In this document: piece after piece, positions 1-8,587 of the stretch
How positions within the stretch are numbered: position 1 is the stretch's first letter
Layout: every line of letters starts with the position of its first letter
Assembly: GCA_002426575.1 (NCBI GenBank)
Contig: DIRE01000063.1
Span: forward strand, 32,401 to 78,384
Reading direction: 5' to 3'
Origin: Clostridiaceae bacterium UBA5444
GTDB taxonomy: Bacteria > Bacillota > Clostridia > Clostridiales > Oxobacteraceae
Length of the DNA: 45,984 bases
The notes under the pieces: generated by a model
Told to the model about the DNA's origin: nothing
Database searches by the model: none
Seen by the model: only the letters and a program-made list of their open reading frames with translations
Translations under genes and position numbers: made by a program

Positions 1-84
1 TATACTCATATAGGAATAGGAATTAGACAAGGCGGCCCTTATGGAAACATGTTTTCCCAAATGTTTGTTAGCAAGCCTAAATAG
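1..84 (+). CDS. C-terminal end of a CAP/SCP-like extracellular protein (partial)
   Basis: An open frame enters from the left edge and ends at TAG 82-84, leaving 27 residues. They contain THIGIGIRQGGPYGNMF and QMFV, which resembles the last beta strands of bacterial CAP (SCP/PR1, YkwD-type) domains, where a THIGVG strand is followed by a GGpYG turn and a tQxF strand. A strong terminator on the same strand lies 16 bases downstream, which supports a real gene end. The family call rests on a short tail, so it is moderate; the role of such secreted proteins is usually not known. Confidence 0.55.
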   Translation, partial: YTHIGIGIRQGGPYGNMFSQMFVSKPK

Positions 85-100
85 GCTTATGTTTTCAAAA

Positions 101-128
101 ATAGGAAGCTATGTAGGCTTCCTATTTT
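101..128 (+). terminator. Rho-independent terminator of the CAP-like gene
   Basis: ATAGGAAGC (101-109) pairs perfectly with GCTTCCTAT (117-125) around a 7-base loop and is followed by a T-rich stretch. It sits directly behind the stop codon at 84. Confidence 0.85.
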
Positions 129-183
129 GTTATTTTAAACTTTTGGCTCTATTTAAGAATACTGTTGATTTTATAACATTTTT

Positions 184-211
184 GATGGAACCTTGGTAAT
201 AAGGTTCCATC
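184..211 (-). other. Stem-loop behind the methyltransferase gene
   Basis: A perfect 11-base-pair stem (GATGGAACCTT with its complement at 201-211) has a 6-base loop. It lies 41 bases after the minus-strand stop at 252. There is no T-run on either side, so it may be a 3' end-stabilising hairpin rather than a classical terminator. Confidence 0.5.
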
Positions 212-251
212 AATTCATACCTTAGGGATATTGTGTACTAACATCTAATGT

Positions 252-1259
252 TTATAATAATACTGATGCTTTTACTATACAATGTTCGAAGATACCATCA
301 GCAACAGGAAATCCGTCTACACCAACATTTGGTAAAATCTTACTCATTGGTGTAGGGCTTGATTTTGCAAGTATGGGATTTAGCAATTCTACCTTCCAAC
401 CATTGTTAACAAACTCATCTACATGCTTTTTCTTCAAATACATAGATTCAATTCCAGACTTTCGCAGGTCTGCCCTATTGATATCATCATCTTCAGAGCA
501 GAAACTACATACTGAATAAAATTCACCAGATGATATTCTTTTAAGCTCTGATATAATATTATCAGGATTATCGATATTTTGAAGTCCTACAAAGGATGTT
601 ATAATAGGGACCGAATTGTTCCTGAAAGGTGTTGTTCGGGCATCAAATGCAATGAAAGTTATTCGTTCCCCATATCCTTCTTTAATCAAACTGTTATATG
701 TTCTTTTTATTATACTCATACTTAAATCTGTAATGACAACCTTTAGGTCTGTATTTTGTAGTATCTGTTTCACCAACACACCTGGTCCAGAAGCAATGTC
801 TACTACAAACTGGCTTTGCTTTCTTAATAAGTTAATTAAATACTTAAACTCCTTATCAGTAGCATCCAGCATTTCTTTTGTATATGCATTTATTGTAGCA
901 ATATTCATCAATTTCTCGGCTTCCTTTTCATTGCCTTCCTTTTCAAGTAACATTGCCTTTACATACATATCTGCAGCACTCATCTCTTCAAACGGTGCTA
1001 CCATAAGCCTTGCCCTTATTTCTGGGTTTAATTTGAAAAATCTTTCAAGATTGTCTTCTCCTGTCTGCCAAAGATCAGGTTCTGCTTTACTATTAATAAG
1101 AAAATTGACTACCTGATCTCTAACAGAGTATTCTTCACCACAAGAAATACAAGAGATATCTGCTTTAATTATTCTTGTAGGACTTTCCTCTAATACAGCC
1201 CATTTTAATTCACCATGGCATAGGGGACAAACTAACTTGTCCTGTAGAAATTTAAACAT
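252..1259 (-). CDS. SAM-dependent methyltransferase with N-terminal Trm112-like zinc ribbon
   Basis: 335 residues. The first ~55 carry two CxxC pairs (C11/C14 and C37/C40) in a Trm112-like zinc-ribbon setting, VCPLC and SCISCG. A helical linker follows, then a class I methyltransferase fold. Motif I is VVDIASGPGVLV near residue 151, the acidic end of strand 2 is in VVITDLS, and a post-motif strand FIAFDARTTPF follows. The substrate cannot be told: small molecule, lipid or protein are all possible. The start is ATG with an AAAGGTGG ribosome site. It appears monocistronic, and the next gene upstream ends about 140 bases away. The methyltransferase assignment is firm; the substrate is unknown. 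Confidence 0.85.
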   Translation of the reverse strand: MFKFLQDKLVCPLCHGELKWAVLEESPTRIIKADISCISCGEEYSVRDQVVNFLINSKAEPDLWQTGEDNLERFFKLNPEIRARLMVAPFEEMSAADMYVKAMLLEKEGNEKEAEKLMNIATINAYTKEMLDATDKEFKYLINLLRKQSQFVVDIASGPGVLVKQILQNTDLKVVITDLSMSIIKRTYNSLIKEGYGERITFIAFDARTTPFRNNSVPIITSFVGLQNIDNPDNIISELKRISSGEFYSVCSFCSEDDDINRADLRKSGIESMYLKKKHVDEFVNNGWKVELLNPILAKSSPTPMSKILPNVGVDGFPVADGIFEHCIVKASVLL

Positions 1260-1399
1260 TTTAATACCACCTTTGTTGGATGTTAAGTTTGTTATATTTT
1301 ACAGCAACGCTCTATTCCCCATTATATTACATTAATGCCTTTTGGCAAACATATAATGAAGTATCATCCACATAAATGTCTTCTGCCTCATTTTGCTAT

Positions 1400-1876
1400 T
1401 TATTTTGTCAAATTTTCAAGCTTGCCTTTCACAACCTTTACCAAATCCATGGCAGATATTTCTATCTGGGTTCCAATCTTTCCACCACTTACCATTATAG
1501 TGTTTAATTTCTCTGCAGTTTTATCTATATATGTACTGTATTTCTTTTTCATTCCTACAGGAGAGCAGCCGCCTCTTATATATCCTGTATATTTGTTTAT
1601 ATCTTTTACATGTATCATTTCTACTTTTTTCTCGCCTATAATCTTTGCTGCCTTCTTTAAGTCAAGCTCTTCAGATACTGGAATTACAAAAACGAAAATC
1701 TCTTTACTATCTCCTTGGGCTACTAATGTTTTATATACCTGCTTAACATCCCTTCCCACCTTTTCTGCCACTGATATACCATCAATTTTTCCATCCTTAT
1801 TATCATAGGTTAAAATATTATAATTTATATTTTCTGAATCCAAAATTCTCATTGCATTTGTCTTATGCTGTGCCAA
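1400..1876 (-). CDS. ybaK: Cys-tRNA(Pro)/Cys-tRNA(Cys) deacylase, YbaK/EbsC family
   Basis: About 158 residues of a stand-alone editing domain that hydrolyses mischarged Cys-tRNA(Pro) in the cytoplasm. Family signs are the N-terminal KTNAMRILDSENINYNI, the DGISVAEKVGRD helix, VKQVYKTLVAQGD, the VIPVSEELDLKKAAK segment and the conserved GYIRGGCSPVGMKK loop. I chose a TTG start at 1876 because AGGAAGGTGA lies 5 bases upstream. A GTG at 1906 in the same frame would add ten residues that contain this ribosome site, so it is less likely. It stands alone between gene deserts; no clear terminator follows it. Confidence 0.9.
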   Translation of the reverse strand: MAQHKTNAMRILDSENINYNILTYDNKDGKIDGISVAEKVGRDVKQVYKTLVAQGDSKEIFVFVIPVSEELDLKKAAKIIGEKKVEMIHVKDINKYTGYIRGGCSPVGMKKKYSTYIDKTAEKLNTIMVSGGKIGTQIEISAMDLVKVVKGKLENLTK

Positions 1877-2028
1877 AATAATCACCTTCCTATGTCTATG
1901 CTGCACACCTTTTTATATTATATAACAGAATATTGATTCTACCTATATTCTACATCTTTTTCTTTAAGTATCGCAATTTTATCAATGCCCTATTTGAAAT
2001 AGTAAACATTTCTTGGATATCCATCTAA

Positions 2029-2082
2029 ATAAAAAATACAGAATCTAAAGTCTTTGTTTTATTTGACTCTAAACTCTGTATT
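2029..2082 (-). terminator. Terminator of the lpd-lplA operon
   Basis: An 18-base-pair stem with three wobble pairs (2035-2052 with 2065-2082) has a 12-base loop and is followed on the minus strand by TTTTTTAT. It lies 30 bases behind the lplA stop. The remaining DNA between 1907 and 2028 shows no gene; it must hold the ybaK promoter. Confidence 0.9.
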
Positions 2083-2113
2083 CTCAAGTAAATTTGAACT
2101 GTTTTATATTAGA

Positions 2114-3034
2114 TTACTTGCCTAATATTCCTTTGCAAATATCCCCTGTCAGGTTACTAGCGCTTTTACCCTTCCACATGGCTTTAAAAGATTCAAAGTT
2201 CAAATCTTCAAGGCTGTCTGAGTAACATTGAATATCTTCAATCACACCGTCTTTAACCTTTAATAATACCTGCACGTTCCCAATTGGTAGTTTTTCTTCT
2301 AACTTTACATCAAAGTTTGGGCTTTCACCGTAGATCCATTCAGTACTACTATACTTATAGTACTCTTTTGGTATATACTTTTCTTTTTTAAAGTCCACCT
2401 TTTCATCAATATCACCATAAAGATTAGTAAAGCTTTTTATTAAGGCAGTCTTTAGGTCATCCATATCTATATCGTTTAAACATTCTTTAATATTTATAAC
2501 CCTGCTTTTTACAGAAGTTATACCTTTTGATTCTAGTTTTATCTTAGATGGCTTTAATATTTTCCCTAAAAACTCTAAATCCACATCTACCATTAGTGTT
2601 CCATGATGAAAATATCTGTCGCCTGTTTCATAAAAGGCATGACCCGAAAACTTCCTTCTATTTATAGTTAGATCGTTTCTGCCAGAAGTCTCACATTCTA
2701 TGCCTAGGCTTTTTAATGCATCTTTTATTACTTTTAGTTGCTTTTCAAGATCTTTTTGTCTCCTTCTGGTTATAAACGTAAAATTAAGGTTACCTAAATC
2801 ATGAAATACTGCTCCCCCGCCAGATAATCTTCTAGCAAGTGTGCCCCCCTCTTTTTTCAAGGTATCTATATCACATTCAAGCCATGGATTTTGATTTCTG
2901 CCTATAACTACTGTTTTCTCATTCTGCCAGAGATAAAATATCACTTCATCTTCCCTAACATTATTAAACAGCTCTTCTTCTAAGGCTAAATTATAATATG
3001 GATCATGTTCTAAAGACGTAACTATTTTATTCAT
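2114..3034 (-). CDS. lplA: Lipoate-protein ligase A
   Basis: 306 residues. It activates lipoate with ATP and attaches it to the lysine of lipoyl domains. Diagnostic blocks are VVIGRNQNPWLECD, the RRLSGGGAVFHDLGNLNF signature (residues ~68-85), RRKFSGHAFYETGDRYFHHGTLM, and the C-terminal small domain (~230-306) that full-length LplA proteins carry. The gene overlaps the end of lpdA by 8 bases, so the two are translationally coupled. Likely targets encoded in this window are the lipoyl domain of that Lpd and GcvH at 29.3-29.7 kb. The ribosome site is weak, as expected for a coupled gene. Confidence 0.95.
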   Translation of the reverse strand: MNKIVTSLEHDPYYNLALEEELFNNVREDEVIFYLWQNEKTVVIGRNQNPWLECDIDTLKKEGGTLARRLSGGGAVFHDLGNLNFTFITRRRQKDLEKQLKVIKDALKSLGIECETSGRNDLTINRRKFSGHAFYETGDRYFHHGTLMVDVDLEFLGKILKPSKIKLESKGITSVKSRVINIKECLNDIDMDDLKTALIKSFTNLYGDIDEKVDFKKEKYIPKEYYKYSSTEWIYGESPNFDVKLEEKLPIGNVQVLLKVKDGVIEDIQCYSDSLEDLNFESFKAMWKGKSASNLTGDICKGILGK

Positions 3035-4733
3035 AAAAGTGCAGTGCCCCTATACCTAATCCTAATGCAGCCTCATGTATTATCTCACCTGTTGTTGGAT
3101 GTGGGAAAATTGTATCCACTATCTGCTCTTCTGTAATATTATTTTGAACAATTAAGGTCAATGCACTAATAAGTGTAGATGCGTCAGCACCTATTATTGA
3201 TGCTCCAATTATTTTATCTGCATCTATATCTTTAATTATCTCTATAAAGCCTTCCTCTTCTCCCATGGTTTTAGCTTTTCCATTTGCAGATAAGGGGAAT
3301 CTACTTACCTTTATATTTAAGCCTGCATCTTTAGCTTGCTTTTCATCCATTCCTACTGTAGCTATCTCTGGAGATGTGAATATAACGTTTGGCACTGCAG
3401 AATAGTCCATATGTTTTTCTTTTCCTAATATATTATCAACTGCTACGATTCCCTGATGGGATGCTACATGAGCCAATTGTATTTTGTTATTTACATCGCC
3501 GATTGCATAAATGTTTTCTATATTGGACCTTAGTCTATCATCTACTTTAATTCCTCTTCCTTTTTCATTTAATTCTATACCTATATTATCTAAATTTAAT
3601 CCATTTATATTAGGCTCTCTTCCTATTGCTACAAGTATGTTTTCTGAAGTTAAATACTTCTCCTTATTGCCGTTTTCAAATATTACCAATGCTTTTTTGT
3701 CTTCTGTTTCCTCTATCTTAGTAACCTTTGAGTTAGTATATATATTTATACCTTTTTGCCTTGCTATACTAGTTGTTTTTGTTGAAATTCTTTTACTTAC
3801 CATGGTTAAAACCCTTGGCATATATTCCACAACATTTACATTAACTCCAAAGTTTGAATACATAAAAGCAAACTCCATACCTATAACTCCACCACCTATT
3901 ATAGTTATGGACTCTGGTAAGTTTTTATTTTCAAGAGCTGTAGTAGAGTTTAAAACAAAAGGAGAATCTATACCAGGTATATTAATTTTAGATATTTTAG
4001 ATCCTGTTGCAATGATTATATTTTTGCTGTGAATAGTATATTCATCTTTTCCTGATTTAGCAAAAACCGTGTTTTTGTCTTTAAAACTTCCTTCACCTTT
4101 TATAACCTTTACATTGTTTTTATCTAGTAAGTATTCTATACCCGAAACTAAATCATCCTTTATTTTATCTTTCCTATCTATTACATTTGTCATATTAACC
4201 TTTGGGTTTTCGCAGCTTAGCCCAAACTCCTCGCAATTAACCATATGGCTAAATACCTCTGAGGATTTTACCAATGCCTTTGTTGGAATACATCCTACGT
4301 TTAAGCATGTTCCACCAAAGTATTCTTTTTCCACTATTACAGTCTTTAAACCTTGCTTAGCAGCATAAATAGCTGCTACATATCCCCCGGGGCCTGCTCC
4401 TATAATTGTTAAATCACTATCTATTTCTTCCTTTTTTCCGCTAATCATGGTACCAAAGTAGTCAAAGTTAATCCCCTGTGAATTGCTTTCCTTACTTTCA
4501 TCTTTAGAATCTATAACAACTAATGTATCTCCTAATTGTACTTCATCGCCTTCAGAAACTTTTATTTCCTTAACTTCTCCTGTATGCCCTGACTTAACTG
4601 GTGAATTTCCCTTATTGGTTTCAAGCTGCATTAATACTGTGTTTATTTCTATTTTATCTCCAACTTTTATATTAATCTTACCCACTTTTGCACTTTTATT
4701 ATTTCCACTTATATTTTCTAATTTTATCTCCAT
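3027..4733 (-). CDS. lpdA: Dihydrolipoamide dehydrogenase with fused N-terminal lipoyl domain
   Basis: About 568 residues: E3 (L-protein) of 2-oxoacid dehydrogenases and the glycine cleavage system. Residues 1-75 form a biotinyl/lipoyl domain, with the probable modified lysine K41 in LETNKG. A short linker follows, then the flavoprotein core: FAD-binding TIIGAGPGGYVAA, the redox disulfide in GGTCLNVGCIPTKA, the NAD Rossmann motif TIIGGGVIGMEFA, the FAD-binding YAIGDVN, and the catalytic His-Glu in HPTTGEIIHEA. Start ATG 4733 follows GGCGGGTGA at good spacing; an in-frame GTG at 4742 is less likely. Because no 2-oxoacid dehydrogenase genes are adjacent and gcv genes are in the window, service to glycine cleavage is inferred. 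Confidence 0.95.
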   Translation of the reverse strand: MEIKLENISGNNKSAKVGKINIKVGDKIEINTVLMQLETNKGNSPVKSGHTGEVKEIKVSEGDEVQLGDTLVVIDSKDESKESNSQGINFDYFGTMISGKKEEIDSDLTIIGAGPGGYVAAIYAAKQGLKTVIVEKEYFGGTCLNVGCIPTKALVKSSEVFSHMVNCEEFGLSCENPKVNMTNVIDRKDKIKDDLVSGIEYLLDKNNVKVIKGEGSFKDKNTVFAKSGKDEYTIHSKNIIIATGSKISKINIPGIDSPFVLNSTTALENKNLPESITIIGGGVIGMEFAFMYSNFGVNVNVVEYMPRVLTMVSKRISTKTTSIARQKGINIYTNSKVTKIEETEDKKALVIFENGNKEKYLTSENILVAIGREPNINGLNLDNIGIELNEKGRGIKVDDRLRSNIENIYAIGDVNNKIQLAHVASHQGIVAVDNILGKEKHMDYSAVPNVIFTSPEIATVGMDEKQAKDAGLNIKVSRFPLSANGKAKTMGEEEGFIEIIKDIDADKIIGASIIGADASTLISALTLIVQNNITEEQIVDTIFPHPTTGEIIHEAALGLGIGALHFYE

Positions 4734-4770
4734 ATATATCACCCGCCAATTTATATTATATAAATTTAAA

Positions 4771-4877
4771 GCTGTCTTATAAGCTTATACTTTCAATATT
4801 AGCTTAAGCATATATATATACTTTATTCAAAATATATACCTAGGCTAATATTGAAAGTATGGTACTCATTAGACAGC
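4771..4877. repeat. Long interrupted inverted repeat between lpdA and the AhpD-like gene
   Basis: GCTGTCT (4771-4777) and AGACAGC (4871-4877) are the outer arms. ATACTTTCAATATTAGC (4787-4803) pairs perfectly with 4844-4860. The AT-rich centre includes a run of alternating TA. It may serve as the terminator of the AhpD-like gene, although no clean T-run follows, or be a relic of a small mobile repeat. Confidence 0.7.
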
Positions 4878-4895
4878 TTCATTTATTATTTCATA

Positions 4896-5249
4896 TTATT
4901 TGAAATCCTTTTCGAATTCATCAACTGAATCTTTAAGTAATGTTACTGTATAAGCCATGCTTGGACCTCCGCCAAAAGCAACTGCAACCATTGCAGCTTC
5001 CATTACTTCGTCCCTTTTAGCTCCAGCTTCTAAAGCTTTATATACATGGAATACTATGCAATATTCACAGCGACAATAAGCTGCTATTGCAACGCTTATT
5101 AATTCCTTTGTTTTAGTATCTAAACTTCCATTTTTATAGGTTGTCCCTAATAAATTCATAAATGCTTGAACGTGTTCACCATTATCTTTACCTACTTCTT
5201 GTAATCCACCTGTAAAATCATTTAACATTTGTCTTGGATCTTTTTTCAT
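4896..5249 (-). CDS. Carboxymuconolactone decarboxylase/AhpD-like protein
   Basis: 117 residues, the usual length of a single-domain CMD protein. The segment from E49 to H68 has the AhpD arrangement E-x11-C-x2-C-x3-H, with C61 and C64 as the redox pair and H68 as proton relay. This points to a thiol peroxidase or disulfide reductase role rather than lactone decarboxylation, whose enzymes lack the CxxC. The protein is cytoplasmic with no signal peptide. GAGGAGG precedes the ATG. AhpD proteins can be reduced through lipoyl proteins and Lpd, and lpdA is the next gene downstream on the same strand, a suggestive but unproved link. Confidence 0.88.
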   Translation of the reverse strand: MKKDPRQMLNDFTGGLQEVGKDNGEHVQAFMNLLGTTYKNGSLDTKTKELISVAIAAYCRCEYCIVFHVYKALEAGAKRDEVMEAAMVAVAFGGGPSMAYTVTLLKDSVDEFEKDFK

Positions 5250-5334
5250 AACTCTGCCTCCTCGTATTGTTGTAATGAGAATTGTTAGTATATTGACACC
5301 AACTATCTGCTAAGACAATATTATCACTATTTAA

Positions 5335-5382
5335 CAGCATTATCAATCAAGCAAAATTACATTTGATTGATTGATAATGCTG
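5335..5382 (-). terminator. Hairpin ending the first sugar-importer operon
   Basis: A 16-base-pair stem, 5335-5350 with 5367-5382, has a 16-base loop. It lies 14 bases after the minus-strand stop at 5396. T-richness is on the plus side (AAATTTTT), so on the minus strand it may act as a 3' end stabiliser as much as a terminator. Confidence 0.6.
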
Positions 5383-5395
5383 CTAAATTTTTAAA

Positions 5396-6247
5396 TCATT
5401 CCTTTATAGCACCTTGAGTTAATCCCCCGGTTATATATTTTTGTATAAATGCGAACAATATAATCGTTGGAAGTATTGATATAACTGTTCCCGCCGATAA
5501 TGCCCCCCAGTCAATATCATATTTCATAATAAATGAGTTTAACGCTACAGGAATTGTTTTTTTATATTCTACATCTATAAACATAACAGCCTGAAAAAGT
5601 TCATTCCAACACTGAACAAAAGCAAATATATATGTAGCTGCAATACCTGGCAGCATAACAGGTATTACTATATAAAATAATGCATGAAATCTGCTGCAGC
5701 CATCAACCATGGCAGCTTCTTCTAACGACCCTGGTATCCTTTGAAAGAAACCTCTTAGAGAAACCGTACAATAAGGAATTAGTGATGCTGTATATAAAAT
5801 CATAAGCGCACTTAAGCGATTAATTAAGCCAAGTTTTGAAAGCAAAATATATAGGGGTGCAAGTATAATAAATCCTGGTATCATCTGGGTAAATAAATAT
5901 GCCAGTAATATTTTGTTTTTTCCTTTAAACTTAAATCTTGCAAGGACATATCCCCCTAAAATACCTATAAATAAGGCAGCACCTGCGCCAACTATTGATA
6001 CAATTAAGCTGTTTAAAAGATATTTATCAAACTTTGATATTTTAAATATTTGAATGTAATTGTCAAGTGTTGCTTTACTAGGCCAGTACATTACTGGAAA
6101 CGTAAATATCTCTTTCCTAGGTTTAATAGAAGTTATGAATATCCATAAAAACGGAAATATTGTAAATACCAAATATATACCTAAGGCAGCTATTTTAAAT
6201 ATGAGCCCTATAATTTTACCTTTACTTTTTTTCCTCTTACTCATCAA
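5396..6247 (-). CDS. Carbohydrate ABC importer, inner-membrane permease (MalG type)
   Basis: 283 residues with six predicted membrane spans, beginning at LIFKIAALGIYLVFTIFPFLW. The EAA loop that contacts the ATPase is EEAAMVDGCSRFHALFYIVIPVMLPG-like, near residue 175. The family is CUT1, which imports oligosaccharides or glycosides. The start overlaps the stop of the upstream permease by 4 bases (ATGA), so the two are coupled. No ATPase gene is in the operon; CUT1 importers of Firmicutes commonly share a single MsmX-type ATPase encoded elsewhere. The substrate is unknown. Confidence 0.92.
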   Translation of the reverse strand: MMSKRKKSKGKIIGLIFKIAALGIYLVFTIFPFLWIFITSIKPRKEIFTFPVMYWPSKATLDNYIQIFKISKFDKYLLNSLIVSIVGAGAALFIGILGGYVLARFKFKGKNKILLAYLFTQMIPGFIILAPLYILLSKLGLINRLSALMILYTASLIPYCTVSLRGFFQRIPGSLEEAAMVDGCSRFHALFYIVIPVMLPGIAATYIFAFVQCWNELFQAVMFIDVEYKKTIPVALNSFIMKYDIDWGALSAGTVISILPTIILFAFIQKYITGGLTQGAIKE

Positions 6248-7149
6248 AAATCACCCGATTCTTCAAACTTTGTTATATACATATAAAAAATGGTAAAAGA
6301 AATTAGTACAGCCATTATAATGACTCCCACTGCTGAAGCTTTTCCATAATCCTGATCAAACATAAGTAAGCTAAGCATGTATGTCGTAAGAATATGGGAT
6401 GATCCTGCAGGTCCGCCATTTGTAAGAGAATAGATTAGATCAGGAAAGTTTAGTATCCATATTGCCCTAAGCAAAGTTGTTAATATGAGAACAGGTTTTA
6501 TATAAGGTATCGTAACCTTAAAAAACTTGTAAAATGACGAGGCTCCATCAATATCAGCCGCCTCATATAAATCAAGTGGTACAGACTCAAGTGCCGCAGT
6601 AATCATAATTGCAAAGAAAGGTATGCCATACCATATGTTAGCGACTATGGCTGATGCTAGGGAAAGACCTGGTGTAGATAAAAAACCTATAGGAGTAGTT
6701 ATAATACCAATTCTCATAAGTATATCGTTTACTACACCTATCTGTCCGTTAAACAGCCATCTCCATATTAATCCAATCATAAAGCCTGATATTGCCCAAG
6801 GGAAGAATATGAGGCCTTGGTAAATTCCACTTCCTTTAAACTTCTTCTTTAGCAAAAGTGCTAATGCAAATCCTAGATTAAATTGAAAAAATAATGATAC
6901 AACTATCCAAATTATAGTATTTAAAATAGTATCTTTAAAATAAGGATCTTTAAATACTGTTTTGAAGTTTTCAAAGCCTATAAATTCTATCTTACTTATA
7001 TCCCAAAGTTGATAGCTCTGAAATGCCATAACTGTACCCTTAATCATAGGGTAGTATGTAAAAATAGCTATAAATAATATACCCGGGATAAGCATGCATA
7101 TAATAAACCTTTTAGTACTTATTCTCACTCTTTTATTTGTTTTTTCCAA
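6244..7149 (-). CDS. Carbohydrate ABC importer, inner-membrane permease (MalF type)
   Basis: About 301 residues with six membrane spans. The EAA loop is LYEAADIDGASSFYKFFKVTIP. It pairs with the MalG-type permease to form the CUT1 channel. I prefer a TTG start at 7149 because AAGGTGGGAG lies 5 bases upstream; a GTG at 7185 in frame would add 12 residues and has a weaker site, GGTGAG at 9 bases. The gene is 122 bases downstream of the solute-binding-protein gene, with a stem-loop between them. Confidence 0.92.
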   Translation of the reverse strand: MEKTNKRVRISTKRFIICMLIPGILFIAIFTYYPMIKGTVMAFQSYQLWDISKIEFIGFENFKTVFKDPYFKDTILNTIIWIVVSLFFQFNLGFALALLLKKKFKGSGIYQGLIFFPWAISGFMIGLIWRWLFNGQIGVVNDILMRIGIITTPIGFLSTPGLSLASAIVANIWYGIPFFAIMITAALESVPLDLYEAADIDGASSFYKFFKVTIPYIKPVLILTTLLRAIWILNFPDLIYSLTNGGPAGSSHILTTYMLSLLMFDQDYGKASAVGVIIMAVLISFTIFYMYITKFEESGDF

Positions 7150-7226
7150 GCTCGCTCCCACCTTTTGAATTTGCTCACTAATCACAATTCATCGCTCACC
7201 ATTTTATACAACTAACCCCAAATATC

Positions 7227-7264
7227 ACAGCATTAACCTGACTTTTATATCAAGTTAATGCTGT
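7227..7264 (-). other. Intercistronic hairpin after the solute-binding-protein gene
   Basis: An 11-base-pair stem, 7227-7237 with 7254-7264, has a further short helix above a mismatch. It begins just after the solute-binding-protein stop and is not followed by a T-run. Hairpins in this position commonly protect the upstream message and let the binding protein be made in excess over the permeases. Confidence 0.6.
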
Positions 7265-7271
7265 ACAAGGC

Positions 7272-8579
7272 TTATTTATTTTCCTTTTCCTTATGCCAAT
7301 ACTCTGACCATGACTTTGCAGCATCTTGAGTTGTCATCTGGTTTAGTAACATTTTCTGCAGATCTTGATCGCATTTCTTGATGAAAGGCCCCCACCCTTT
7401 ACTATCAAAAGGCATTGTTACTCCCACATATTTGTCTGGCTCTGCAGACATAGCCATATAAGCCTTATAAGGCTCTGTTTTAAAGAAATCATCTTCAGAT
7501 GCTGTTTTATAAATAGGAATCATTGAATTCTTTTTGCAGAAGTAAGTACTATTTTCCTCATTTAATAAGAAAGATAGGAATCTCCACGTTTCTTCTTTAT
7601 GTTCTGAATATGATGTCATACCCCATCCTGCATATCCTGCAGGTGAATAAGATTTGCCAGATGGCCCTATAGGGAGCGGCGCCGTAGCCCATGTTCCATG
7701 TTCCATCTTTTCTTGACAGGTGGCTATAACTTCAGGATCTTGTATAAGCATTGCCGTAACTCCTGAATAGAAGTTTTCAACCATCTCTGCAAATCCCCAG
7801 CTTATAGAATCTTTTGGAGATATGTCATTGTACATCTTTTTATAAAATTCTAATGCATCAATTGCTTCTTTTCTATCAAATATAGTATCCCCATCCTTTG
7901 TATATATAGCACTACTGATATCAATGTCATCGCCTATGGTATCATGTATTACCATGGTTGCATAACTCTGGCCATTAGGGCCACCTCTAAAAGAATAGCC
8001 ATATCTATTTTTAGGCGGATCTGTAAGTTGCTTCCCTATGTCATATAATTCTTGCCAAGTCTTTGGTGGCTCTAACCCTTTTTCTTTAAACCAATCAGCC
8101 CTATAATATAGGCATCTAATATAAAAGCCATAGGGTATTAAATAAGAATTCCCTCCAACTTCTTTAGCTTTAACCTTTGCCATGTCTACAAGTTTATCCA
8201 TGCCATCCCAATTCTCCATATAAGTATCAAGGTTTTCAAGATAGTTATTGTTTAAAAATTGCTTTACAGTGTGGTCTCTTACCTCAACTATATCTAGAGG
8301 TTGTTTTGCCATTAGCATTTGGTTTATCTTATCATCTGCATTTTCTAGAGGAGGAGATATTAGCTCAACTTTTATATCTTTATTTTTATCCTCAAATTTT
8401 CCTATTATTTCATTAAGTATAGCTGTCCTTGCAGGGCTTGTAAGGCTCTCTACCATCCTTATAGTCACAACTTTGTCCACCTTTTCTAAATTATCTGCAG
8501 CTTTATCCCCGCATCCCACCATTGTAATTAAAAGCATTAATACTAAAATAAACGAAAGAACTTTCTTGCTAGACCTCAT
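7272..8579 (-). CDS. Sugar-binding lipoprotein of an ABC importer (CUT1, SBP family 1)
   Basis: 435 residues. The N-terminus is a lipoprotein signal: basic MRSSKK, a hydrophobic stretch, then MVGC with C23 as the lipidated residue. The body has the extracellular solute-binding protein family 1 pattern: EIIGKFEDKNKDIKVELI near the start, aromatic-rich binding-cleft segments, and WRFLSFLLNEENSTYF near the C-terminus. It would sit on the outer face of the membrane and hand sugars to the two permeases downstream. An AGAGGGA site precedes the ATG. The upstream DNA is homologous to the araC/solute-binding-protein divergent promoter at 25.4 kb. Confidence 0.93.
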   Translation of the reverse strand: MRSSKKVLSFILVLMLLITMVGCGDKAADNLEKVDKVVTIRMVESLTSPARTAILNEIIGKFEDKNKDIKVELISPPLENADDKINQMLMAKQPLDIVEVRDHTVKQFLNNNYLENLDTYMENWDGMDKLVDMAKVKAKEVGGNSYLIPYGFYIRCLYYRADWFKEKGLEPPKTWQELYDIGKQLTDPPKNRYGYSFRGGPNGQSYATMVIHDTIGDDIDISSAIYTKDGDTIFDRKEAIDALEFYKKMYNDISPKDSISWGFAEMVENFYSGVTAMLIQDPEVIATCQEKMEHGTWATAPLPIGPSGKSYSPAGYAGWGMTSYSEHKEETWRFLSFLLNEENSTYFCKKNSMIPIYKTASEDDFFKTEPYKAYMAMSAEPDKYVGVTMPFDSKGWGPFIKKCDQDLQKMLLNQMTTQDAAKSWSEYWHKEKENK

Positions 8580-8587
8580 AAATATCC

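Noticed and set aside
1335..1808. A 157-codon plus-strand open frame opposite the YbaK-type gene
   Set aside because: The minus-strand product is a clear family member with a good ribosome site; the plus frame is its mirror.
3511..4032. A 173-codon plus-strand open frame opposite lpdA
   Set aside because: No ribosome site, no recognisable domain, and the opposite strand is a fully conserved enzyme.
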